The notes under the pieces were generated by a model, which saw only the letters and a program-made list of their open reading frames with translations, did no database searches and was not told the origin of the DNA. A DNA stretch of 64,000 bases from Kribbella sp. VKM Ac-2569 (GTDB lineage Bacteria; Actinomycetota; Actinomycetes; Propionibacteriales; Kribbellaceae), in contig NZ_SGXJ01000003.1 of assembly GCF_004216905.1 (NCBI RefSeq), positions 1-64,000 of the forward strand, read 5' to 3'. Of this stretch, positions 50,423 to 58,983 are shown one piece after another. The stretch's first letter is position 1; every line of letters starts with the position of its first letter. The position numbers were made by a program, and so were the translations under genes.

Positions 50423-53017
50423 ATGCCGACGGCAGGGGGGAGTGCCGAGGCGGCAGAGAATCTGCTGCCTCTTGCGTTGTCACGCCCGCACGACGCGATC
50501 GCGTCGGCGCGGACGCTGCTGGCCGGTGCGCCGGCGGCGGTGGAGGCGTCGATCGCACACCAGGCCTGGGGCATCGGTCTGCGGCAGCTCGGCGACGTGA
50601 CCACGGCCGTCCGCGAGTTGCGCACCGCGCTGCGGCTGGCGGAGCGGTCCGGGCGGTCGGAGCGACAGGCGGATGTCCTTGCCACGTTGGGCGCAACGCT
50701 CGGCCGGGCGGGCCGGAGTCGGGAGGGTCTGGCGCGGCTCGATCGTGCGGTCGACCTCAGCCGCGGTGCGTTGACCGGGCGCGTGCTGTTGCGGCGTGCC
50801 GACGTACTGCTGGTGCTTGGGCGGCATCGCGAGGCGCTCGACGATCTGCGGTCCGCGATCACGCGGTTGCGACGTTCGGGCGATCAGGTCTGGGAGGCGC
50901 GGTCGCGCAACTATCGCGGATTCATCCAACTCGCTTTGGGCTCTACGTTGCGCGCGGACGCGGATTTCGCTGTTGCGGAGAAGTTGTACGCCGCGACGGG
51001 TCAGGAGTTCGAGTACGCCGAGGCCCGGCAGAATCGTGGATTGGTCGCGTTCTCGCGGGGCGATCTGCCGGCGGCGCTGCGATACCTGGACGAAGCCGGC
51101 CGCCGGTTCGCGGCAGTCGGTGTGGTCTGGCCGGACCTGGCGATCGACCGGTGCGGTGTATTGCTCGCGGCCGGTCTCAGTACGGAGGCGCTGGCCGAGA
51201 TGGATCAAGCCATCGCGGGCGAGGGCGGTACGGCGACCAAACGCGGGGAGCTGTTGTTCGCGGCCGCGACTGCTGCGTTGGCGGCGGGGGATCCGGCGGC
51301 GGCACGGGAGCATGCGGATCGGGCGCGGCGGTTGTTCTCGGCGCAGCGCCGGGAGTGGTGGTCGGTGCGCTCGTCGATGGTGCTGCTGGAGGCGCGCTAT
51401 CAGTCGGGAGAACGTGGAGAGCGGTTACTTCGGCGCGTGAGCGCGGTGGCTGGTCGGCTGGACGCGTTGGGTGCGTCTGAGGCGTCGGCTGCGCATTTGC
51501 TGGCGGGGCGGTTGGCGTTGGCCGAGGGGCGGGCACGGGCCGCGGATCGGCAACTGGAGTTGGCCGGACGGCACAGCAAGGACGCGCCGCCGATCGCCCG
51601 GAGCGCGGCGTGGTTGGGGAAGGCCTTGCGGGCCGAGGCGCGTAGTGACGTGCGGGGGATGTTGTCGGCATGCGCTCGCGGGCTGGATGCGTTGGACGAG
51701 CATCGGCTGGCGATGGGCGCGACCGAGCTGCGGGCGTTGTCGACGGGTCACGGTGCCGAGTTGGCGGGGCTGGCGCTGCGGGACGCGTTGCGGCGTGACG
51801 ATCCGCGGCGGTTGCTGAGTTGGGGTGAGCGGTGGCGGGCGACGGCGCTCGGGGTGCCACCGGTGCGTCCGCCGGACGACGAGCAACTCGTCGGAGAACT
51901 CGCGGCGCTGCGGGACGTCGTACGGCGGTTGGATGCGTCGCCCGATCTGTCGCTGGAGAAGGAACGCCGGCGTTTGGAGAAGGCGGTCCGAGACCGAGCA
52001 CTACGCGCCACCGGCGGGGCAAATCGGATCGCGCTTCGGTTCGACGTTGACGAGCTGGTGGGGGTGTTGGGCGAGACTGTGCTTGTCGAGCTGGTTGAGG
52101 TTGGGGGTGTGTTGCACGCGGTGGTGGTGCGGGACGGGCGGATCACGAAGCACGAGGTCGGTCCGTTGGCTGCGGCGGCGCTAGAGGTTGAGCGTTCGCG
52201 ATTCCGCCTGCGTCGTCTGGCTCACGGCCGACCACACGGTCGACCTCAGGGTGGACCGTCTCTCGAGGTGTTGGGGGCGCGGTTGGGGGACGCGATTCTC
52301 GGGTCTGCTCAGGAGCTGTTGGGGGATCGGCCTGTGGTGATGGTGCCGCCCGGCAGGTTGCACGCGTTGCCTTGGGGACTGGTGCCCGTGTTGGCTGATC
52401 GGGCCGTGAACGTGGTGCCGTCGGCGGCGACCTGGTTGCGCGCGCGGCAGGTGCGGCCGCCGTCGGATCATCGTGTCGTGCTGGTGCTCGGGCCGGGCTT
52501 GTCGGCGGGCCGCGCCGAGGTCATGCAGCTGGCGAAGCAGTACCCGGACGCCACAGTGCTGACGGACGGCGACGCGACCGCGGAGAAGGTACTGCGGGAA
52601 CTCGACGGTGCCTGGATCGCGCATATCGCGGCGCACGGCACGTTCCGCTCGGACAGTCCGTTGTTCTCGTCGTTGCGGCTCGACGACGGGCCGCTGACCG
52701 TGTACGACTTCGAGCGGTTGCATCGAGCGCCGTACCGGATGGTGTTGTCCAGTTGCGATTCCGGGCTGGCGAAGCCGGTCGGCGCGGACGAGCTGCTCGG
52801 GTTGAGCAGCAGCCTGATCCCGTTGGGTGCGGCGGGCATTCTGGCGAGCGTCGTACCGGTGAACGACCCGGCAACCGCTCCCTTGATGCTCGCGATGCAC
52901 GAGAACCTGCAGGCAGGTCAATCGTTGGCGGCCGCGTTCGCCGCGGCTCGTCTGGAGGCGCGGGGTGATCCGGTGGCCGATGCCGCTGGTTGTTCGTTCG
53001 TCGCACTCGGAGCTTGA
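50423..53017 (+). CDS. TPR-CHAT protein (caspase-like protease)
   Basis: An 864-residue protein. Residues 1-470 are a helical repeat array (TPR-like, for example LATLGATLGRAGRSREGLARLDRAV and NRGLVAFSRGDLPAALRYLDEAGRRFA). Residues about 535-864 are a CHAT domain, the caspase/separase-related cysteine protease fold. The catalytic pair is His738 in HIAAHGTF and Cys778 in VLSSCDSG, both intact. TPR-CHAT proteases act in programmed responses such as gasdermin cleavage and the type III-E CRISPR Craspase. Here the partners are a divergent subtilase and a downstream ECF sigma factor. ATG at 50423 follows a TACTAT -10 box; no signal or membrane segment. Confidence 0.9.
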   Translation: MPTAGGSAEAAENLLPLALSRPHDAIASARTLLAGAPAAVEASIAHQAWGIGLRQLGDVTTAVRELRTALRLAERSGRSERQADVLATLGATLGRAGRSREGLARLDRAVDLSRGALTGRVLLRRADVLLVLGRHREALDDLRSAITRLRRSGDQVWEARSRNYRGFIQLALGSTLRADADFAVAEKLYAATGQEFEYAEARQNRGLVAFSRGDLPAALRYLDEAGRRFAAVGVVWPDLAIDRCGVLLAAGLSTEALAEMDQAIAGEGGTATKRGELLFAAATAALAAGDPAAAREHADRARRLFSAQRREWWSVRSSMVLLEARYQSGERGERLLRRVSAVAGRLDALGASEASAAHLLAGRLALAEGRARAADRQLELAGRHSKDAPPIARSAAWLGKALRAEARSDVRGMLSACARGLDALDEHRLAMGATELRALSTGHGAELAGLALRDALRRDDPRRLLSWGERWRATALGVPPVRPPDDEQLVGELAALRDVVRRLDASPDLSLEKERRRLEKAVRDRALRATGGANRIALRFDVDELVGVLGETVLVELVEVGGVLHAVVVRDGRITKHEVGPLAAAALEVERSRFRLRRLAHGRPHGRPQGGPSLEVLGARLGDAILGSAQELLGDRPVVMVPPGRLHALPWGLVPVLADRAVNVVPSAATWLRARQVRPPSDHRVVLVLGPGLSAGRAEVMQLAKQYPDATVLTDGDATAEKVLRELDGAWIAHIAAHGTFRSDSPLFSSLRLDDGPLTVYDFERLHRAPYRMVLSSCDSGLAKPVGADELLGLSSSLIPLGAAGILASVVPVNDPATAPLMLAMHENLQAGQSLAAAFAAARLEARGDPVADAAGCSFVALGA

Positions 53018-53096
53018 TGTATCAGCAGTCGTCCGGATCGCTCTGTACCAGTAAGAGAGGTGTTGCTGAGCGGTCCGGTGAGGAAGGGGAGGCGGC

Positions 53097-53681
53097 GTGC
53101 GGGACGATTCGACAGTCGTCGACCTGGTCACCAGGGCCAGGGGCGGCGAGAAGAATGCGTGGGACGAACTGGTGGAGCGGTATGCGCCGCTCGTCTATTC
53201 GGTGTGCCGGCGATGCCGGCTGGCGCAGCCGGATATCGACGACGTCGGACAGAGCGTGTGGCTGCGGCTCGTCGAGCACCTGCCGGGTCTGCGCGAGCCG
53301 GCCGCGTTGCCGGGCTGGATCGCGACGACGACCCAGCGCGAGTGCTTTCGGCTGATCCGTGCGACCAGCCGGGTCGAACCGGTGGACTTCGTGCAGGCGC
53401 CCGACGTTCCTGAACAGGCGATCGCCGAGGAAGAAGTACTGCGGCACGAACGCAAGACGATCCTGCGCACCGCGTTCGCGGAACTCTCGCGGCGCTGCCA
53501 GGTTCTGCTCGGGCTGCTGATGCAGGACCCACCGGCGCCGTACGACGAGATCAGCCGGCGGCTCCAGGTGCCGATCGGCAGCATCGGCCCGAACCGGGCC
53601 CGCTGCCTGACCCGGCTACGACAGACTCCCGCGCTGGCACGGCTGGCGGCGGATGGACCCGATGACAGGACGAGGGGGTGA
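53097..53681 (+). CDS. ECF-type RNA polymerase sigma factor
   Basis: A 194-residue sigma-70-family factor of the ECF group. Region 2 is in WDELVERYAPLVYSVCRRCRLAQPDIDDVGQSVWLRLVEHL (about 22-62). Region 4 is in ILRTAFAELSRRCQVLLGLLMQDPPAPYDEISRRLQVPIGSIGPNRARCLTRL (about 122-174). GGGGAGG precedes the GTG start. It follows the TPR-CHAT gene by 79 bases and precedes a small unknown gene by ten. No typical membrane anti-sigma gene is nearby, so control may be through the module's own proteins, for example proteolysis. That is inference. Confidence 0.9.
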   Translation: MRDDSTVVDLVTRARGGEKNAWDELVERYAPLVYSVCRRCRLAQPDIDDVGQSVWLRLVEHLPGLREPAALPGWIATTTQRECFRLIRATSRVEPVDFVQAPDVPEQAIAEEEVLRHERKTILRTAFAELSRRCQVLLGLLMQDPPAPYDEISRRLQVPIGSIGPNRARCLTRLRQTPALARLAADGPDDRTRG

Positions 53682-53691
53682 GAGAACCGTG

Positions 53692-54150
53692 ATGGATCCG
53701 GACTGGCACGACGACGAGAAGCTGATCGAAGCCCTACGCGACGCGCTGGCGTCCGCGGACGAAGTTCCGTCCGCCTTCGTCGAAGCCGGCAAGGCGGCGT
53801 TCGCATGGCGGACCATCGACGCCGAACTGGCGGCGCTCACCTACGACTCCGCACAGGATCCGCTGGACGCGCTGGCGATCCGCTCGGAGAGCGCGATCTT
53901 GCGTTCTCTCACGTTCGCCTCGGACGGCTGGACGGTCGAGCTCGAGCTGACGCCGAACGCCGTCCTGGGCCAGCTCGACCCACCCGAGGTCGGCCTGGTC
54001 ACGGCCCGCGGCGACGGCGGCAAGCTGGCAGAAGCGGAGATCGACGAACTCGGCTTCTTCGTTCTCGGCCCGCCGCCGAACAATCCCTACCGCCTGGTCT
54101 GCACGACGCAGTCCGGTACGACGATCCTGACCGGCTGGATCACGCCCTAG
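53692..54150 (+). CDS. Small protein of the CHAT/sigma module, unknown
   Basis: A 152-residue soluble protein. The N-terminal 55 residues are a helical stretch with the motif FVEAGKAAFAWRTIDAELAALTYDSA. The remainder looks like a beta domain (WTVELELTPNAVLGQLDPPEVGLVT, FFVLGPPPNNPYRLVC). No membrane segment or zinc motif is seen. It lies ten bases after the sigma factor gene on the same strand and so is surely co-transcribed. A soluble regulator of the sigma factor or a substrate/activator of the proteases is possible. The start at 53692 follows GAGAGA. Confidence 0.78.
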   Translation: MDPDWHDDEKLIEALRDALASADEVPSAFVEAGKAAFAWRTIDAELAALTYDSAQDPLDALAIRSESAILRSLTFASDGWTVELELTPNAVLGQLDPPEVGLVTARGDGGKLAEAEIDELGFFVLGPPPNNPYRLVCTTQSGTTILTGWITP

Positions 54151-54159
54151 GTTCGCTGC

Positions 54160-54591
54160 TCAGGCGGCGAACACCTGGGAGTCGTCCGCGAACGCCTTGA
54201 ACTCCAGTGCGTTCCCGGCCGGGTCGAGGAAGAACATCGTCCACTGCTCGCCGGTCTGGCCCTGGAACCGCACGTACGGCTCGATGACGAACTCGGTGCC
54301 GGCCGCCTTCAGCCGCTCGGCGAAGGTCTGGAACTCGTCGACGGTGAGGATCAGCCCGAAGTGCGGCACCGGTACGTCGTGGCCGTCGACCGGGTTGTGG
54401 ATCCGCTGCGCGCGCTCGGGCGCGACGTGGGTGACGAACTGGTGGCCGCGCAGATTCCAGTCGATCCAGGTGTCGGAGCTGCGGCCCTGTTCGAGGCCGA
54501 GCACCTCGCCGTAGAAGTGCCGCGCCGCGTCCAGGTCGTCGACCGGAATCGCGAGATGAAACCGGGGGATGGGCGAGTCGAGAACAGTCAT
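54160..54591 (-). CDS. VOC family protein (glyoxalase-like)
   Basis: A 143-residue vicinal-oxygen-chelate protein. It opens with [47 protein letters not shown] (metal His), has [13 protein letters not shown] with a second His, and [15 protein letters not shown] with the Glu ligand. ATG at 54591 is used; longer open frame upstream lacks homology. It follows the IclR gene by eight bases on the same strand and is the last gene of the amidohydrolase-IclR-VOC unit, so it may act on an intermediate of the adjacent ring-degradation pathway. Confidence 0.87.
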   Translation of the reverse strand: MTVLDSPIPRFHLAIPVDDLDAARHFYGEVLGLEQGRSSDTWIDWNLRGHQFVTHVAPERAQRIHNPVDGHDVPVPHFGLILTVDEFQTFAERLKAAGTEFVIEPYVRFQGQTGEQWTMFFLDPAGNALEFKAFADDSQVFAA

Positions 54592-54599
54592 ACCACCAT

Positions 54600-55421
54600 T
54601 CAAGCAGTCGTTTCGTCCCGCTGCTCGATCTCGACGTGTGGGCGCGACTGCCACAGGGCCCACTCCGCGCTGACGTCACCCGCCGTACGTAGCAGCAACG
54701 GCAGATGGTCATGCAGCAGTGTTTCGACCGAGGTCTCGGCTGCGTGCACGGTTACGTTCATCGCGGCTCGCACCGTGCCGGTGCCGTCGCGTACCGGTGC
54801 GGCGACCGAGCGGACGCCCGGCGCGAGTTCCTCGTCGGCCAGTGCCCAGCCGCGCGCCCGGATCTCGGTCAGCTCGTCACGCAGTTGTTCCGCGGTCCGG
54901 CCGATGTACGGCGGGAGTCCGGCGCGGCTCGGCTGCGCGAGAACGTCAGCGAGTGCGTTGGGGGAGAGCGCCGAGAGCAGGACCTTGCCCTGTGATGTCT
55001 GCGCGGCCGGGAATCTGGTGCCGATGTCGACCCGCAACGCGATCAGCTTCGGCACCGACACGCGGGCGACGTACACGATGTCCGAGCCGTCGAGCTGCGC
55101 CATCGACGAGGACTCGCCGGTGCGTGCGACGAGGGTCTCGAGGTGCGGCTTCGCGATGTCCCACAGGCCGAGCGAACCGACGTACGCCATCCCGAGCGTC
55201 AGCACCTTGGGCGTGAGCTGGAACGAGCCGCCGGTAGTGCGGACGAAGCCGAGTTCCTCCAGCGTCAGCAGCAGCCGGCGCGCGGTCGGCCGGGCCAGGC
55301 CGGCCGCGGCCGCGACCTCGGTGAGCGACATCGTGCGGTGGTCCACGTCGAAGCAGGCGAGCACGTCCAGCCCGCGAGCCAGTGACTCGACGAAGTCCGG
55401 ACCTGCACCACGGCCTGCCAT
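54600..55421 (-). CDS. IclR-family transcriptional regulator
   Basis: A 273-residue IclR regulator of the PcaR/PobR-like branch, which governs aromatic degradation. The winged HTH is near residues 12-72 ([48 protein letters not shown]), followed by the GAF-like effector domain ([41 protein letters not shown]). AGGAGG lies seven bases before the ATG. It is 22 bases downstream of the amidohydrolase gene. Two matching palindromes in the divergent promoter region are its likely operators. Confidence 0.9.
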   Translation of the reverse strand: MAGRGAGPDFVESLARGLDVLACFDVDHRTMSLTEVAAAAGLARPTARRLLLTLEELGFVRTTGGSFQLTPKVLTLGMAYVGSLGLWDIAKPHLETLVARTGESSSMAQLDGSDIVYVARVSVPKLIALRVDIGTRFPAAQTSQGKVLLSALSPNALADVLAQPSRAGLPPYIGRTAEQLRDELTEIRARGWALADEELAPGVRSVAAPVRDGTGTVRAAMNVTVHAAETSVETLLHDHLPLLLRTAGDVSAEWALWQSRPHVEIEQRDETTA

Positions 55422-55443
55422 CTGTCGTCCTCCTGTTGGTTGG

Positions 55444-56892
55444 CTACGGCTCACCGAAGATGGTGCCACGCGCCTCGCTGGTGGAGTCGGACTTGTACGC
55501 CGTGTACTGGTACGGATTGTCGAGCACCTCGCCCTCCGGCAGCTCCGGATTCATCCCGCTCAGCCAGGCCTCCTCGCCGAGCGCCGACCGCAAGTGGTCG
55601 ACGGTCGCCTCGACCTCCCGTCGTACGGCGGGCAGGTCGCAGCCCACCAACTGATGGTTGTGCTTGACCACGCGGCCGTCGACGATCACCGTGTGCACGT
55701 CACCGCGCTGGGCCTGGAACGCCACCTGGCCGTACGGGTTGATCAGCGGGAACGACACCGGTGACGCGTCGTTCTTGATCAGGATCACGTCGGCCTTCTT
55801 GCCGGGTTCGAGGCTGCCGAGGTCGTCACGGCCGAGCGCGCGGGCACCGCCGCGGGTCGCCCAGTCGACGACGTGTTCGGCCCGCAGATGGCTGTGTGTC
55901 ACGGTGGCGCCGTTCATGTGCGCCTCCAGGTGTTCGCGGGCCCGGTCCGCGCCGAGTGTGGTCCGCATCGCGCTGAACAGGTCGCCGCTCCACCACACGC
56001 TGGTGTCCATCGACAGCGACACCGGGATGTTGTGGCGGCGTACCTGCCAGGTCGGCGGGTAGCCCTGGCCGGCGCTCTGCTCGGACTCGGTGGAGACCGA
56101 GATCGAGCCGCCGGTCGCGGCGATCCGCTGGTACGAGTCCGTGGTGAGGGTGGCCGCGTGGACATAGATGTTCTGCGGCGTCATGAAGCCGTTCTCGTGC
56201 ATCAGCTTGATGCCGTTGTCGTTGGTCGCACCCCAGACGCCGGCATGGGTAGTGACGCCGACCCCGAGCTCCCGCGCGACCTCGAACGCGGACCGCTCCG
56301 GGAAGGCCGGATCACCGGTCACGTCGAACGCCAGCTGCAGACCGAGCTGCCCGTCGTCCCGCAGCCGTTCCAGGAACGCGCGCACCGACGGATCCGCGGT
56401 CCACTCCCACGGCCCGGCCTGGATGTTGCCATAGGCAAGGACAAACCGCCCGGGTACGGCGCGCAACGCGTCCGCCGCGGCCTCGGCGTGCTCGACGCTC
56501 TGCAGCCCGTGCGACCAGTCGACCGTGGTCGTGACGCCGGCCTCGAGCGACTCCCACGCCGACGTCAGGTTGCCCGCATGGATGTCCTCCGGCCGGAAGA
56601 TCTTGCCGTGCTCGAGGTAGTACCAGACGAAGTACTGCGTGAGCGTCCAGTCGGCGCCGTACGCGCGCATCGCGGTCTGCCACATGTGCCGGTGCGTGTC
56701 GATCATGCCCGGCATCACGATGCCGCCGGACGCGTCGACGACCTGGGTTCCTTCGGGTACGTCGAGCCGTTGGCCTGGTTGCCCGACGGCCGCGATCCGG
56801 TCGCCGTCGATCAGTACGTCGCCGTCCGCGACGACCGTGTGCTGGTCGTCCATCGTCAGCACGGTCCCGCCCTGCAACAGCACTGTGGTCAT
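55444..56892 (-). CDS. Amidohydrolase-family metal-dependent hydrolase
   Basis: A 482-residue amidohydrolase of the cytosine-deaminase/chlorohydrolase (ATZ/TRZ-like) type. The metal motif here is DTHRHMWQ (residues about 65-72) in place of HxH. A THAGV and a VHAATLT supply later His ligands, and LSMDTSVWWSGD the Asp region. It ends in a second strand domain (VHTVIVDGRVVKHNHQLV). GGAGG precedes the ATG. It is the first gene of a minus-strand unit and divergent from a ring-cleavage operon, so it probably feeds a deaminated or dehalogenated ring compound into that pathway. This is inference. Confidence 0.88.
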   Translation of the reverse strand: MTTVLLQGGTVLTMDDQHTVVADGDVLIDGDRIAAVGQPGQRLDVPEGTQVVDASGGIVMPGMIDTHRHMWQTAMRAYGADWTLTQYFVWYYLEHGKIFRPEDIHAGNLTSAWESLEAGVTTTVDWSHGLQSVEHAEAAADALRAVPGRFVLAYGNIQAGPWEWTADPSVRAFLERLRDDGQLGLQLAFDVTGDPAFPERSAFEVARELGVGVTTHAGVWGATNDNGIKLMHENGFMTPQNIYVHAATLTTDSYQRIAATGGSISVSTESEQSAGQGYPPTWQVRRHNIPVSLSMDTSVWWSGDLFSAMRTTLGADRAREHLEAHMNGATVTHSHLRAEHVVDWATRGGARALGRDDLGSLEPGKKADVILIKNDASPVSFPLINPYGQVAFQAQRGDVHTVIVDGRVVKHNHQLVGCDLPAVRREVEATVDHLRSALGEEAWLSGMNPELPEGEVLDNPYQYTAYKSDSTSEARGTIFGEP

Positions 56893-56913
56893 CGATGCCT
56901 CCAAGGAGTTGCC

Positions 56914-56927
56914 CGGACATACGTCCG
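56914..56927. promoter_or_regulatory. IclR operator, site 1
   Basis: CGGACATACGTCCG is a near-perfect palindrome, 22 bases before the amidohydrolase start codon. It matches site 2 at 12 of 14 positions. Confidence 0.6.
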
Positions 56928-56991
56928 TATGACGGTCAACGGGGCGGTCACGCTCACTATCTGAGCGCTGCACGGTGGTGTCAAGAGGCTG

Positions 56992-57021
56992 TTGACAGGT
57001 CATGCGAGAGAGATCGAGACT
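56992..57021 (+). promoter_or_regulatory. Probable promoter of the ring-cleavage operon
   Basis: TTGACA at 56992-56997, then 18 bases, then GAGACT at 57016-57021 as a weak -10. The predicted start of transcription falls in operator site 2. Confidence 0.4.
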
Positions 57022-57024
57022 GAT

Positions 57025-57040
57025 GCGGACAGATGTCCGC
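57025..57040. promoter_or_regulatory. IclR operator, site 2
   Basis: GCGGACAGATGTCCGC is a palindrome with seven-base arms, overlapping the likely transcription start of the CoA-transferase operon. It shares CGGACA and GTCCG with site 1. Confidence 0.65.
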
Positions 57041-57056
57041 AGATCCGGGAGGTCGT

Positions 57057-58184
57057 GTGAAGGGTCCCTTGTCCGGGCTGCTGGTGGCCGACTTCTCGCG
57101 GATCCTGGCCGGTCCGTACGCGACCATGCTGCTCGCCGACCTCGGGGCCGACGTGGTCAAGGTCGAGTCGCCCGGCGGTGACGACACCCGGTCCTGGCAG
57201 CCGCCGGTCCGCCACGGCATCTCGACGTACTACCTCGCGGTGAACCGGAACAAGCGGTCGATCGCGCTCGACCTGAAGGACCCGTCGGACCTGGCGGCGG
57301 CGCAGGAACTGGCGCGGCGCGCGGACGTTCTGGTGGAGAACTTCCGGCCGGGCGGGCTGGCGCGCTTCGGGCTCGACTACGAGACAGTTGCTGAGGGCAA
57401 CGCTGGCCTGATCTACGCGTCGATCAGCGGCTTCGGGTCGGGGCCGGGCGGCGCCGAGCTGCCGGGGTACGACCTGATCGTGCAGGCGATCTCCGGGCTG
57501 ATGAGCCTGACCGGCGCTCCGGACGGCGAACCGTTCCGCGCCGGCATCTCGGTGTTCGACGTGATGGCCGGACTGCACGCGACGATCGGGGTGCTCTCCG
57601 CCCTCAACCTGCGGCACGAGACCGGGCGGGGTCAGCACGTCGAGGTGAACCTGTTGTCGTCGGCGCTGTCCGGGCTGGTGAACCAGTCGAGTGCGTACGT
57701 CGCGGGTGGCGTCGTACCGCTGCGGATGGGGAACAGCCATCCGAGCCTGTTTCCGTACGAGCCGCTACCGTGCGCGGACGGGGAGCTGATCATCACGGCC
57801 GGGAACAACGGGCAGTTCCGCAAGCTGGTGAAGGTTCTCGGCGTACCGGAGCTGGCCGACGATCCGCGGTTCGACCGGAACGAAAAGCGGACCGCGCATC
57901 GTGACGAGTTGCGGCCGTTGCTCGTGGCGCGGCTGATGACGCGGACCAAGCTGGAGTGGTTCCGGGACATCATCGCGGCCGGGGTCCCGTGCGGCCCGAT
58001 CAACACGGTCGACGGTGGGGTGGCGTTCGCCGAGGACATCGGGCTGGACCCGGTGGTGACGGTCGGCGAGATCCCGACGGTCCGCAACCCGATCACGTTC
58101 TCGGACAGCGCAGCGTCGTACCGTCTGCCGCCGCCCGACCTGGACGAACACGGCGCCGAGTTGAGGAAGTGGTTGTCCGAATGA
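57057..58184 (+). CDS. CoA transferase, CaiB/BaiF family (class III)
   Basis: A 375-residue class III CoA transferase. Features: VADFSRILAGPYATMLLADLGADVVKVE at the start, then RNKRSIALDLKDP, DVLVENFRPGGLARFGLDY with the catalytic-Asp region GYDLIVQAISGLMSLTG (Asp about residue 143), and GHHVEV-like GRGQHVEVNLL. It moves CoA onto a carboxylic acid. GTG at 57057 was chosen: GGGAGG lies four bases before it, and homology starts there; an ATG at 57033 would add eight residues. Its TGA overlaps the next gene's ATG, starting a five-gene operon. Confidence 0.87.
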   Translation: MKGPLSGLLVADFSRILAGPYATMLLADLGADVVKVESPGGDDTRSWQPPVRHGISTYYLAVNRNKRSIALDLKDPSDLAAAQELARRADVLVENFRPGGLARFGLDYETVAEGNAGLIYASISGFGSGPGGAELPGYDLIVQAISGLMSLTGAPDGEPFRAGISVFDVMAGLHATIGVLSALNLRHETGRGQHVEVNLLSSALSGLVNQSSAYVAGGVVPLRMGNSHPSLFPYEPLPCADGELIITAGNNGQFRKLVKVLGVPELADDPRFDRNEKRTAHRDELRPLLVARLMTRTKLEWFRDIIAAGVPCGPINTVDGGVAFAEDIGLDPVVTVGEIPTVRNPITFSDSAASYRLPPPDLDEHGAELRKWLSE

Positions 58185-58972
58185 GCACCGAACCTGCTGT
58201 GCCGTCGTTCCCGACGTCGCTCGGTACGTCGACGGCCGACGAGATCCGGCTGCTCGGGCAGGATCTCACGGCCGATCTGATGGGCAAGGTGGGCTTCGGC
58301 GAGCTGGCGTTCTGGCTGGTCGCGTTGCGCCGGCCGACGCCGTCGGAGACCCGGGTGTTCGAGGCGGTCCTGGTCGCGCTGGCCGACCACGGCTTCACGC
58401 CGACGGCGATCGCTGCCCGGCTGACGTATTTGTCCGCGCCGGACTCGCTCCAGGGTGCGCTCGCTGCCGGTCTGCTGGGCGGGGGATCGCGCTTTCTCGG
58501 TGTGACCGAGGACTGCGGAATGTTCCTGCACGAGGCCCTTGAAGGACATGAGCTGCCGACCGATGAGGCCGGGTGGGACGAGTTCGCGCTCGAGGTCGTG
58601 CGCGGGGTCCAGGGGAAGTACATTCCGGGGCTCGGGCATCCGGTGCACAAGGTGCAGGATCCGCGTACGCCGGTCCTCATCGGCATCGCCCGCGAGGAAG
58701 GTCTGGAAGGCCCGCATCTCGAGCTCTTCCAGGCGATCGGTCGCGTGCACGATCAGGTGCTGGGTCGCAAGCTCCCGTTGAACGGCGCCGGTGTGTGCGG
58801 TGCGGCGCTCGCCGACCTCGGGCTGCCGGTCGAGTTGCTGCGTGGATTCGCCTTGCTGGCAAGGGCTGCGGGACTGCTCGGCCAGATCGCCGAGGAACGC
58901 CGCCGGCCGATCGGCATGGACGCCTACCTGACTGTCGATCGCAACGCCGTGTACGTCGATCCGGAATCCTGA
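58181..58972 (+). CDS. Citrate synthase-fold protein, citryl-CoA lyase-like
   Basis: A 263-residue protein, about two thirds the length of citrate synthase, related to citryl-CoA lyase. Family signatures: LMGKVGFGELAFWLVALRRPTPSETRVFEAVLVALADHG, then KYIPGLGHPVHKVQDPRT, in which the His of GHPVHK matches the catalytic region, and NGAGVCGAALADLGLP near the end. It would cleave or form a C-C bond at a CoA-activated hydroxy acid. Overlap with the CoA-transferase gene (ATGA) suggests that the two act in sequence: CoA activation, then cleavage. Confidence 0.83.
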   Translation: MSTEPAVPSFPTSLGTSTADEIRLLGQDLTADLMGKVGFGELAFWLVALRRPTPSETRVFEAVLVALADHGFTPTAIAARLTYLSAPDSLQGALAAGLLGGGSRFLGVTEDCGMFLHEALEGHELPTDEAGWDEFALEVVRGVQGKYIPGLGHPVHKVQDPRTPVLIGIAREEGLEGPHLELFQAIGRVHDQVLGRKLPLNGAGVCGAALADLGLPVELLRGFALLARAAGLLGQIAEERRRPIGMDAYLTVDRNAVYVDPES

Positions 58973-58983
58973 AGGAGCACCAC

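Noticed and set aside
49106-53017. Type III-E CRISPR (Craspase) interpretation of the TPR-CHAT gene
   Set aside because: No Cas7-11-like effector, CRISPR array or other cas gene is present in the window; only the TPR-CHAT architecture is shared.
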